A DNA stretch of 28,842 nt from Acidimicrobiia bacterium (GTDB lineage Bacteria; Actinomycetota; Acidimicrobiia; Acidimicrobiales; Ilumatobacteraceae), in NCBI GenBank assembly GCA_030425785.1, contig JAUHYJ010000001.1, positions 1 through 28,842 of the forward strand. Direction: 5' to 3'. The notes under the pieces are model-generated. The model ran no database searches and was not told where the DNA came from. It saw nothing but the letters and a program-made list of their open reading frames with translations. A program made the translations under genes and the position numbers. The number at the start of each line of letters is the position of its first letter. The stretch's first letter is position 1. Positions 21,161 through 28,751 of the stretch are shown here, one piece after another.

Positions 21161-22195
21161 ATGGAATTCGATCTGATGACGGGGCCCGGCACCTGGGCCG
21201 ACCATGCCGAGCTGGCGCGTGGGCTCGAGTCGGCCGGCTTCTCGGGGATGCTGTACACCGAGACGTCCGAGGTGCCGTGGATGAAGATCGCCGCCGCCTC
21301 GATGGCCGCGCCGTCGTTGCAGTTCAGCACCGGCGTCGCCGTCGCGTTCCCGCGCAGCCCGATGGTGTCGGCTGCGGTCGCCTGGGAGCTCGCGCAGAAC
21401 ACCGGCGGGCGCTTCCGCCTCGGTCTCGGCAGCCAGGTGAAGGGCCACGTCGTGCGTCGGTACTCGGCCGAGTTCTCGCAGCCGGCGATGCGGATGCGCG
21501 ACTACGTCGCCGCCGTCAAGGCGTGCCTGCGGGCGTTCCGGGGCGAGGAGCGGCTCGCCCACGAGGGCGAGTTCTACCAACTCAGCTACCTGCCGCCGGC
21601 GTGGGCGCCGGCCCGCCACGAGCACGGGCACGTGCCGGTCGACATCAGCGCCGTCGGCCCGATGATGACCCGCGTCGCCGGAGAGGTGGCCGACGGCGTC
21701 CACGTGCACCCTCTCCACTCGATGCACTACATCGAGACCCGCCTCCGCCCGTCGCTCGCCGACGGTGCCCGCCACGCCGAGCGCGACGTCGACGAGATCG
21801 ATCTCATCGTCCCGGTCTTCGCCGCGCCGGGCGACACGCCGGAGGCGCGCGAGCCGCTCGTGCAGCGCGCCCGGACCCAGATCGCCTTCTACGGCTCGAC
21901 GCCGAACTACGCCTTCCAGTTCGACGACCTCGGCTTCATCGGGACGACCGAGGTGCTCAACCAGCTCATGCGCGCCGGCGACATCGAGGCGATGGCTGCC
22001 ACGATCACCGACGAGATGCTCGAGCACTATGCGATCGTGTGCCGATGGGACGAGCTCGCCGATCGTCTGATCGATCGATATCGGGGGACGGCGGCGCGCG
22101 TCGTGATGTACCTCGCGGAGGATTCGATCCGCCGCGATCCGGGCACCATCGGCGCATGGGGCGAGGTGGCGAGAGCAGTGCGATCCGCCGCCTGA
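21161..22195 (+). CDS. LLM-class (luciferase-like) F420-dependent oxidoreductase
   Basis: A 344-residue TIM-barrel protein of the luciferase-like family. It opens MEFDLMTGPGTWADHAELARGLESAGFSGMLYTE and continues FSTGVAVAFPRSPMVSA, GGRFRLGLGSQVKGHV and VPVDISAVGPMMTRVAGEVADGVHVHP, all LLM signatures. In actinobacteria most such proteins with 'GLGSQVK' use coenzyme F420 and not FMN (family knowledge; the cofactor cannot be proven here). The closest group is the uncharacterised 'TIGR03617-like F420 oxidoreductase' type. Start 21161 is set by the TAAGGT hexamer. It is insulated from the upstream lipoprotein by the long inverted repeat and is probably monocistronic. Its substrate is unknown. Confidence 0.88.
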   Translation: MEFDLMTGPGTWADHAELARGLESAGFSGMLYTETSEVPWMKIAAASMAAPSLQFSTGVAVAFPRSPMVSAAVAWELAQNTGGRFRLGLGSQVKGHVVRRYSAEFSQPAMRMRDYVAAVKACLRAFRGEERLAHEGEFYQLSYLPPAWAPARHEHGHVPVDISAVGPMMTRVAGEVADGVHVHPLHSMHYIETRLRPSLADGARHAERDVDEIDLIVPVFAAPGDTPEAREPLVQRARTQIAFYGSTPNYAFQFDDLGFIGTTEVLNQLMRAGDIEAMAATITDEMLEHYAIVCRWDELADRLIDRYRGTAARVVMYLAEDSIRRDPGTIGAWGEVARAVRSAA

Positions 22196-22277
22196 ACCGT
22201 GGCGGCGGAATAGCCCGCGGGCGCGGCCGGTTGTATCACTGTTCTGCGCTCCGACGCAGGGCAGGAGGCCACTGTTC

Positions 22278-23105
22278 ATGACGATCCGCCGGCCGAACGG
22301 CGCCACGCTGTTCGCCGAACTCTCACTCGTCGCCGCGGCGACGGGGTTGGTCGGCACCTTCGCGTACGCGTACTCGGACGGTCCGGCCGACGAATCGGCG
22401 GCGGCCGCCGAGACCGGCAGCGACGACGCCCCGATCGACCTCGACGACGGCGCCGTCGCCGACCCCGACGCCGACCCGGTGAGCGTGGTCGGCGATGCGG
22501 CGGCGGCGATGGCGGGGGTCACCAGTGTCGAGTTCCGGCTCGATCGCAGCGGTGCGCCGATCTACATCGACCAGTTCGAGTCGCTGGCGCTCGACGAGCT
22601 GATCGGCCAGTTCACCGTGCCGACCCGCGCCCAGGCCCAGCTCACCGTGACCGTCGACGGCAATCTGACGACCGAGATCGGAGCGGTCGCGATCGACGAC
22701 GAGATCTGGATCTCGAACCCGGTCACCGGTGACTTCGAGACGCTCCCGGACGGGTTCGACATCGACCCCTCCCGCTTCTTCGATCCCGAGGACGGCTGGC
22801 AGCCGCTGCTCGCGAACCTGGGCGACGTCGAGCTGATCGGCATCGACGACCGCGGCGGCGAGCGCTACCACGTGCGCGGCACCGCGCCGGCCGCCGAGGT
22901 CGAGAACATCACCGTGGGGCTCGTTCGCGACCAGGACGTGCCGGTCGATCTCTGGATCCACCCCGGCACGTTCCTCGTGACCCGCGCCGAGTTCGACACC
23001 ACGATCGACGGCGCCACCTCGGCATGGGCACTCGACCTCGATCGCTACGGCGAGTCGTTCACGATCCGCCCGCCTGCCAACATCCGCACGGAGACCGGGG
23101 CATGA
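22278..23105 (+). CDS. LppX/LprG-like lipid-carrier protein, without a lipobox
   Basis: A 275-residue exported protein. Residues ~12-30 form a hydrophobic signal or anchor (FAELSLVAAATGLVGTFAYA). No Cys follows, unlike mycobacterial LprG, which is a lipoprotein. An acidic linker (~33-66) leads to an LppX_LprAFG-type domain (~68-275). Comparable points with LprG are AVAIDDEIWIS, then FFDPEDGWQPLLANLGDVELIG, then VPVDLWIHPGTFLVTRAEF, and LDRYGESFTIRPP at the end. These proteins hold di- or triacylated lipids in a hydrophobic pocket and deliver them outward. The ATG at 22278 has GCAGGAGG 9 nt upstream. Its stop overlaps the MFS start (ATGA), the same order as lprG-Rv1410c in mycobacteria. Confidence 0.8.
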   Translation: MTIRRPNGATLFAELSLVAAATGLVGTFAYAYSDGPADESAAAAETGSDDAPIDLDDGAVADPDADPVSVVGDAAAAMAGVTSVEFRLDRSGAPIYIDQFESLALDELIGQFTVPTRAQAQLTVTVDGNLTTEIGAVAIDDEIWISNPVTGDFETLPDGFDIDPSRFFDPEDGWQPLLANLGDVELIGIDDRGGERYHVRGTAPAAEVENITVGLVRDQDVPVDLWIHPGTFLVTRAEFDTTIDGATSAWALDLDRYGESFTIRPPANIRTETGA

Positions 23106-24697
23106 GCGACGTGATCGACACAGAACCGACCGGTGCCGCCGGCACCGACGGCCCGACGGGCTCGCGCCGGCCGTCGCCGGCGGCCATCCTCGCGGTCGTC
23201 GGGTTCAGCGTCTTCGTCGCCGCCGACGACCTCACCGTGGTGTCGACGATGCTGCGTCCGATCATCGGCGATCTCGGGCTCGTCCTGCCGGACGGACTCG
23301 ACGACGCGGCCTGGATCGTCAACGCCTACCTCATCGCGTTCGTGGCGGTCATGCCGATCGCCGGTCGCATCAGCGACGTGCTCGGGCGACGGCGAACCTT
23401 CGTCGGCGCCTACCTGCTGTTCCTGGTCGGCACGATCCTGATCCCCGCCTCCGTGCAGTTCGACGAGCCGTTCGGCTGGTTCCTGTTCGGCCGCATCCTC
23501 ACCGCGATCGGCGGCGGCGCGATGGTGCCGGTCGCACTCGCCGTCGTCGGTGACGTGTACGCGCCGGGCAAGCGCGCCCGTGCGCTCGGCACCCTCGGCG
23601 CGATCGAGACGATGGGCTGGGTGTGGGGGCCGCTGTACGGCGCCATGCTCGTGCGGTTCCTGTCGTGGGAGTGGCAGTTCTGGTTGAACATCCCGCTCGC
23701 ACTCGGCGGGCTCGCCGCGTCGTGGTGGGCGCTGGCCGGCCACGACCGGCCCGCCGATCGGCAGCGCGTCGACTGGGTGGGCGCGTCACTGCTGACGATC
23801 GCGCTCGTGTCGCTGAACCTGGCGCTGCTCGGCGGTGCCGAGATCCAGAGCGTCAACGGGCTCGACGAGCTGACCGGCGGCTCGGGCCCCGACCGGTGGT
23901 GGCTCTACCCGCTCGCCACGCTGGCGGCCGGGCTGTTCGTGGTGCAGCAGTCGTACTCGTCGTATCCGCTGTTCGACCCGCGCATCTTCCGCGGCCGCAA
24001 CCTGCTGATCGCACTCGGCGTCAACTTCGTCGTCGGGGCGGGTCTCGTCATCGCCATGGTCGACGTGCCGCTGTTCATCAACTCCGTCGAGCTCGACCTC
24101 GAACGCGCCGCCGTCTACTCGGGATGGATCCTCTCGTCGCTCACCGCGGCGATGGCGATCGCGTCCTACCTCGGCGGACGCTTGACCGAGCGGTGGTGGT
24201 ACCAGCCGCCGGTGCTGCTCGGCGTCGCCATGTCGACCGCCGCCTACGCCTGGATGGGGGCGACCTGGACCGCCGACACGAGCTATCCGATCTTCGCCGT
24301 GCAGCTCGCCCTCCTCGGCGGTGGCTTCGGCCTGACGGTCGCGCCGACCACCAGCGCCGTCGTCGACCACGCCCCCGCCGACCAGCGCGGCGCCGCGGCG
24401 TCGGTCGTGATGGTGGTGCGCCTGCTCGGCCTGAGCGTCGGGCTGTCGGCGCTCACCGCGTGGGGCCTCGCCCGGTTCAACGAGCTGCGCGCCACCATCG
24501 ACCTGCCGCCGATCACCGACCCGGACTTCGAGTCCGCCGTGATCGAGGCCCAGGAACGCCTGACCGCCCAGGCGATCGCCGAGACGTTCACCGCCGCCGC
24601 CGTCGTGATCGGCGCCGGCCTGCTCGCCACGCTGCTGATGCGACGCGATCGGCACGACCCCATCTCCCCGTCGGCCGAAGGAGCCACCGATGACTGA
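23102..24697 (+). CDS. P55 (Rv1410c)-like MFS lipid/drug exporter
   Basis: A 531-residue, probably 14-helix major-facilitator protein. Motif A is GRISDVLGRRR at 88-98, and ADDLTVVSTMLRPI is at 41-54. Sequence stretches align by eye with mycobacterial P55: WIVNAYLIAFVAVMPIAGR, GPLYGAMLV with WLNIPLA, VDWVGASLL, and near the C-terminus GAAASVVMVVRLLGLSVGLSALTAWGLARFNE. P55 exports triacylglycerides together with LprG and gives drug tolerance when active (family knowledge). Its first base lies inside the LprG-like gene (4-bp overlap), and its last 8 bases overlap the next gene. The three are therefore one translation-coupled operon. An ordinary DHA2 drug exporter is the alternative, but the LprG-like neighbour argues against it. 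Confidence 0.87.
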   Translation: MSDVIDTEPTGAAGTDGPTGSRRPSPAAILAVVGFSVFVAADDLTVVSTMLRPIIGDLGLVLPDGLDDAAWIVNAYLIAFVAVMPIAGRISDVLGRRRTFVGAYLLFLVGTILIPASVQFDEPFGWFLFGRILTAIGGGAMVPVALAVVGDVYAPGKRARALGTLGAIETMGWVWGPLYGAMLVRFLSWEWQFWLNIPLALGGLAASWWALAGHDRPADRQRVDWVGASLLTIALVSLNLALLGGAEIQSVNGLDELTGGSGPDRWWLYPLATLAAGLFVVQQSYSSYPLFDPRIFRGRNLLIALGVNFVVGAGLVIAMVDVPLFINSVELDLERAAVYSGWILSSLTAAMAIASYLGGRLTERWWYQPPVLLGVAMSTAAYAWMGATWTADTSYPIFAVQLALLGGGFGLTVAPTTSAVVDHAPADQRGAAASVVMVVRLLGLSVGLSALTAWGLARFNELRATIDLPPITDPDFESAVIEAQERLTAQAIAETFTAAAVVIGAGLLATLLMRRDRHDPISPSAEGATDD

Positions 24698-25568
24698 CGA
24701 TCAGATCAACACCGACACACCCGACACCGACACCCCCGACACCCCCGACGTGAACGCCGCACGCGGCGATGGTGCAGCGAGCGCCCCCGTGGACGCCGGT
24801 ACCGGGACGAGCCTGGAGGAGGTGCCGGCCGCGGCATCGGCCAACACGGACGCCATCGCGGAGCTGACGCGGCGCACCAACGTGATGATCGGTCTCCTGG
24901 CCGTGCTCCTCGTCGGCGCGTTCGTCGTCATCGGCCTGCTGTTCGGCCGCGTCGCCGCCGCCGAGCGCGATGCCGACGCGGCCCGCACCGAGCTCGCGGC
25001 GATCGCCGGGGGCGCCGAGAGCGCATCCGCGGCCGAGCTGACCGAGCTCCGCGACGACATCGAGCGCGTCGAGGCCGGCGCCGCGCTCTACGCGTCGCAG
25101 ATCGACGGGTTCCGCGAACAGCTCACCGAGCTCGCACCCGAGATCGAGGCCGGCGTCGACGAGGCGATCGCCGGCCTGCGCGACTTCGGCGAGTCGACCA
25201 TCTCGTTCGACGTGAACATCGACGAGGTCATCCCGATCGACACCGAGGTCGTGATCCAGCGCGTCGTCGAGGTGCCGATCCAGACCGAGATCCCGATCAA
25301 CCAGGACATCGACACCACGATCACCGTCGACACGCCGCTCGGCGGGATCCCGCTCGACATCACGGTGCCGGTCGACGTGGTCGTCCCGATCGACCTCGTC
25401 GTCGACATCCCGATCGACGAGACGGTGCCGATCCAGGACGAGTTCCCGGTCCAGCTCGACGTGCCGATCGCGATCGACGTCAGCCAGACCGAGCTCAAGA
25501 ACCTCACCGACTCACTCGCCACGGGCCTCGAGAGCCTCCAGGACGTGCTCACCGGCCTCGGCAGCTGA
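24690..25568 (+). CDS. Unrecognised membrane protein: helix anchor, coiled coil and Val-Pro-Ile beta repeat
   Basis: A 292-residue protein I cannot assign to a named family. Its N-terminal 60 residues are cytosolic and disordered (Asp/Thr/Pro repeats). A single membrane helix lies at ~65-86. A charged helical, likely coiled-coil stretch covers ~87-165. Residues ~171-264 then repeat a short unit of the form (V/I/F)P(I/V/L)(D/Q/N)xx at least nine times (VIPIDTE, VPIQTE, IPINQD, IPLDIT, VPVDVV, VPIDLV, IPIDET, VPIQDE, FPVQLD, VPIAID). This alternates hydrophobic and acidic residues as in extended beta structure. A helix at ~265-290 ends it. GGAG lies ~9 nt before the ATG, and the gene overlaps the exporter by 8 bp. 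It is probably an envelope component of the exporter (inference). Confidence 0.8.
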   Translation: MTDDQINTDTPDTDTPDTPDVNAARGDGAASAPVDAGTGTSLEEVPAAASANTDAIAELTRRTNVMIGLLAVLLVGAFVVIGLLFGRVAAAERDADAARTELAAIAGGAESASAAELTELRDDIERVEAGAALYASQIDGFREQLTELAPEIEAGVDEAIAGLRDFGESTISFDVNIDEVIPIDTEVVIQRVVEVPIQTEIPINQDIDTTITVDTPLGGIPLDITVPVDVVVPIDLVVDIPIDETVPIQDEFPVQLDVPIAIDVSQTELKNLTDSLATGLESLQDVLTGLGS

Positions 25569-25586
25569 ACGGCCGTCGCCGGTCAG
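25565..25586. terminator. Bidirectional hairpin between the exporter operon and the CoA-transferase gene
   Basis: Bases 25565-25573 pair with 25578-25586 around loop CGTC (8 pairs, one A-G mismatch). The TGA of one gene (25566-25568) pairs with the tca of the other (25583-25585). Confidence 0.6.
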
Positions 25587-26698
25587 TCGTCGTGCTCGCC
25601 GAGGGCGGGGACGTGGCCGCCGAGATCGTCGTGGCCGCTGATGTTGAACGGCGCCTTCAGAACGTGAGCCGTGCCGGTCTCCGTGGTGACGGGGACGTGT
25701 CGCCCACGGGCGGCGAGCTGCTCGTGGTCCCAGACCCGCATCGGATCGCGCACGTCGGCGACCGTGATGCGCGCGGCGTGCAGGCGGTCGCGGGCCTCGT
25801 CGGCCGACATGCCGGCGAGCACGGCGCGCACGACCGCCTCGAGCTCGTCGACGTGGGCGATCCGGTCCGCGTTCGTCGCGAATCGGGCATCGGTGCCGAG
25901 GTCGGCGTCGCCGAGCACGCCCGTGGCCATCGAGTGCCACTCGCGATCGGACTGGACCGCGATCAGCACCCGTGACCCGTCGGCGAGCTCGAACGTGCCG
26001 TACGGCGCGATCATCGGGTGGCGCCGCGGCGAGCGCGCGGGCGCTGCGCCGGTGGCCACCGTCGTGAGCACCTGGGGCGACGTCCACTCGGCGAGGCACT
26101 CGAGCATCGACAACGAGATGGCCGCGCCCTCGCCGGTGCGCTCGCGTCGGAACAGCGCCGCGGTGATCGAGCTGAGCGCGTACATCGCCGCCGAGATGTC
26201 GGCGATCGAGATGCCGACCTTCGACGGCTCGTCGGGCGAGCCGGTCAGCATCACCGCACCGGCCTCGGCCTGGATGGCCAGGTCGTAGGCCTTGTCGTCG
26301 GTGCGCGGCCCGTCGAGGCCGTACCCGGAGATGTCGCACGCGACGAGCGCAGGGTGCTGCCCGACGAGCTGGCGAGCCAGCAGACCGGCACGCTCGGCGG
26401 CGCCCGCGGACAGGTTCTGGACGAACACGTCGGCGCCGGCGATCAGAGCATCGAGACGGTCGCGATCACCTGCTGACTTGAGGTCGAGCACGATGCTGCG
26501 CTTGCCGCGATTGGCCCAGACGAAGTACGTCGACTGGCCGGCGGTGTTGGCGTCGTAGTGACGGGCGAAGTCGCCGCCGTCGGGGTGCTCGATCTTCAGG
26601 ACAGTGGCACCGAGGTCGGCGAGGTGACGGGTCGCGAGCGGCGCCGCGATCGCCTGTTCGACCGCCACCACCACGATCCCGTCCAGCGGCGCACTCAT
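25583..26698 (-). CDS. CaiB/BaiF (class III) CoA-transferase
   Basis: A 371-residue enzyme that moves CoA between carboxylic acids through Asp-linked anhydride and thioester steps. It begins with the family pattern PLDGIVVVAVEQAIAAPLATRHLADLGATVLKIEHPDGGD. The catalytic Asp is probably Asp139 in AYDLAIQAEAGAVMLTG. NRGKRSIVLDLK and GYGLDGPR are also typical. ATG 26698 is chosen because residues before it are not conserved. It follows an acyl-CoA dehydrogenase gene (75-bp gap) and an EAL gene on the same strand. This suggests a pathway that activates a carboxylic acid to its CoA ester and then oxidises it. The acid is not identified (family members act on formate/oxalate, carnitine, bile acids or methylacyl-CoA). 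Confidence 0.9.
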   Translation of the reverse strand: MSAPLDGIVVVAVEQAIAAPLATRHLADLGATVLKIEHPDGGDFARHYDANTAGQSTYFVWANRGKRSIVLDLKSAGDRDRLDALIAGADVFVQNLSAGAAERAGLLARQLVGQHPALVACDISGYGLDGPRTDDKAYDLAIQAEAGAVMLTGSPDEPSKVGISIADISAAMYALSSITAALFRRERTGEGAAISLSMLECLAEWTSPQVLTTVATGAAPARSPRRHPMIAPYGTFELADGSRVLIAVQSDREWHSMATGVLGDADLGTDARFATNADRIAHVDELEAVVRAVLAGMSADEARDRLHAARITVADVRDPMRVWDHEQLAARGRHVPVTTETGTAHVLKAPFNISGHDDLGGHVPALGEHDD

Positions 26699-26773
26699 CC
26701 AGGCATCATCCCGCACCCCGTGGCCGTCGACCAACGCAGCGGCATCGCCGACGACGCACGTGCTTCGCCCGTC

Positions 26774-27943
26774 TCAATAGGACTTGGGGAGGCCGAGGCA
26801 CTTCTCGGCGACGAAGGCCAGGATCAGATTGTTGTTGATCGGTGCCACCTGGTAGAGCCGGGTCTCGCGCAGCTTGCGCTCGATGTCGTACTCGGCCGCG
26901 AATCCGTACCCGCCATGGGTGTCGAGCGCGGCGTTCCCGGCCGCCCAGGACGCGTCACTCGCCAGCAGCTTCGCCATGTTCGCCTCCGCGCCGCACGACA
27001 CGCCGGCGTCGAACAGTGTCGCCGCCTTCCAGCGCATCAGGTTCGCAGCCTCGAGTTGGGCGTGCGCCCGGGCCAGTGGGAACTGGACCCCCTGGTTGGC
27101 GCCGATCGGCCGGCCGAAGACCTCGCGTTCGTTGGCGTACTGCGCGGCCCGCTCCAGGAAGAACCGGCCGTCGCCGATGCACTCGGCCGCGATGAGGATC
27201 CGCTCGGCGTTCATCCCATCGAGGATCTGTCGGAAGCCGTTGCCCTCGGCCCCGATCAGCGCGGACGTCGGGATCTCGACGTCGTCGAAGAAGACCTGCG
27301 TCGTGTTGTGGTTCATCCATGTGTCGATGGGGTCGATCCGCAGGCCGGGGACCAGCTCGCCGTCGGCACCGCGCATCTCGACGACGAACACCGACAGGCC
27401 GTCGAGCCGGTGCTCGACCTCGTCGCGCGGCGTCGTGCGGGCGAGCAGGATCATGAGGTCGGAGTAGAGCGCGCGTGAAGTCCAGATCTTCTGGCCGTTC
27501 ACGCGGTAGACGTCGCCGTCGCGTACGGCCCGGGTCGAGATCGCCGTCGTCTCCGAGCCCGCGCCCGGTTCGGTGACGCCGAACGCCTGGAGGCGCAGGC
27601 GGCCGTCGGCGACCTGGGGCAGGTAGTGCCGCTTCTGTTCGTCCGAGCCGTGCCGCAGGAGGGTCCCCATCACGTACATCTGGGCGTGGCACGCCGACGG
27701 GTTGCCGCCGCTCGCGGCGATCTCTTCGAGGATCACGGACGCGCCCGCGAGGCTGAGCCCGCCGCCGCCGTATTCCTCGGGGATGAGCGCCGCGAGCCAA
27801 CCGTGGCGCGTGAGGTCGGCGACGAACTCCTCGGGGTAGCGATCGGGTTCGAGGCCGCGCCAGTACTCGTTGCCGTACTTGTCGCAGAGACGTCGCACCT
27901 CGGTGCGGATGACGCCGAAGTCGGACGGCTCGTCGAAGTCCAT
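26774..27943 (-). CDS. Acyl-CoA dehydrogenase (isovaleryl/long-chain type catalytic Glu)
   Basis: A 389-residue flavoenzyme that introduces the alpha-beta double bond into acyl-CoA. It has the three standard domains. LQAFGVTEPGAGSETTAI (~118-135) and IWTS bind substrate and FAD. FGRPIGANQGVQFPLA and THGGYGFAAEYDIER complete the C-terminal bundle. At the usual catalytic-Glu position near the end (YEGT in medium-chain enzymes) it reads YQVAPINNN, so no base is there. Instead Glu247 in GMNAERIL lies where isovaleryl- and long-chain-type enzymes have theirs. The ATG is at 27943. It lies between the EAL gene (25 bp upstream) and the CoA-transferase gene. Together with the latter it points to breakdown of a branched or unusual acid. 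Confidence 0.92.
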   Translation of the reverse strand: MDFDEPSDFGVIRTEVRRLCDKYGNEYWRGLEPDRYPEEFVADLTRHGWLAALIPEEYGGGGLSLAGASVILEEIAASGGNPSACHAQMYVMGTLLRHGSDEQKRHYLPQVADGRLRLQAFGVTEPGAGSETTAISTRAVRDGDVYRVNGQKIWTSRALYSDLMILLARTTPRDEVEHRLDGLSVFVVEMRGADGELVPGLRIDPIDTWMNHNTTQVFFDDVEIPTSALIGAEGNGFRQILDGMNAERILIAAECIGDGRFFLERAAQYANEREVFGRPIGANQGVQFPLARAHAQLEAANLMRWKAATLFDAGVSCGAEANMAKLLASDASWAAGNAALDTHGGYGFAAEYDIERKLRETRLYQVAPINNNLILAFVAEKCLGLPKSY

Positions 27944-27968
27944 CCGCCCAGTCGACCACGTGCGGGTG

Positions 27969-28751
27969 TCAGCGACCGAACCGACCGTCGCCCCCTGCGT
28001 GCCGATGCACGACGTCGGCGACGGCCGTCGCGAAGCCGTAGCGGAAGCCCTGGGCGAGCTCGACCCCGGCCCGGCGGACGATCGCCACGTCGGCGTCAGT
28101 CTCGACGCCCTCGACGATCGATCGCTTGCCGGCCGCGTGCACCGCCGCGGCGACGCGATCGAAGCGCTCGTCGGCGAGGAGCGATCGATCGAGCTTGACG
28201 CGGTCGATCTGGGGGTGCCCGATCGGGTCGTCCTCGGACAGCGGGACCTCGCCGAGGTCGTCGAGCCAGACCTCGACGCCGTGACGGCGCAGCGCCGCGA
28301 GTCGATCCTCGAGATCCGGCACCTCCGTCCAGGTGAACGACGGCGCGAGGTCCGCGCCGCGGACGACGTCGAACTGGAGGACGTGCACCTCGATGGCGAG
28401 GCGGTCGGCGACGGCGGGCGCCAGGGCGAGCACGGCGTCGATGAAGCGGTCGTCGAGCAACTGGCGACCGCTCGTGTTGAAACTGACCACGGCGCCGCCG
28501 AGCCGCTCCGCGGCGTCGGTCCAGCGCGGCAGGCAGATGCGGCCGACGTCGACGATCGCCCCCGTCCGCTCCGCGACCGGGATCCAGTCGAGCGGTCGCA
28601 CGAGCCCGCCGGCCGCGTCCCGCAGCCGGGCGAAGCTCTCGGCGCCACGCAGGCGGCCCGTCGACGGGTCGACGATCGGCTGGAGGTGCAACTCGAGGTC
28701 GTCGTCGGACAGGCCGCCCTCCAGCCGACGACGCCATCGCTCGTCCGTCAT
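27969..28751 (-). CDS. Stand-alone EAL-domain protein (c-di-GMP phosphodiesterase or receptor) with altered signatures
   Basis: A 260-residue protein that is only an EAL barrel, with no GGDEF, PAS or membrane part. The EAL motif is ESF (Glu38, followed by ARLR), and the loop-6 motif DDFG is DDLG (164-167), followed by EVP. The key polar residues seem kept: Glu38, Asn92 (SFNTSG), Glu121 (IEVHV), Asp164, Asp165, Lys187 (VKLDRS), Glu214 (VEGVET) and Gln234. Hydrolysis of cyclic di-GMP is therefore possible but uncertain. It opens a minus-strand run with the acyl-CoA dehydrogenase and CoA-transferase, an odd setting for a signalling enzyme. The ATG at 28751 has no clear SD sequence. The 91 bases beyond it hold nothing I can identify. 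Confidence 0.8.
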   Translation of the reverse strand: MTDERWRRRLEGGLSDDDLELHLQPIVDPSTGRLRGAESFARLRDAAGGLVRPLDWIPVAERTGAIVDVGRICLPRWTDAAERLGGAVVSFNTSGRQLLDDRFIDAVLALAPAVADRLAIEVHVLQFDVVRGADLAPSFTWTEVPDLEDRLAALRRHGVEVWLDDLGEVPLSEDDPIGHPQIDRVKLDRSLLADERFDRVAAAVHAAGKRSIVEGVETDADVAIVRRAGVELAQGFRYGFATAVADVVHRHAGGDGRFGR

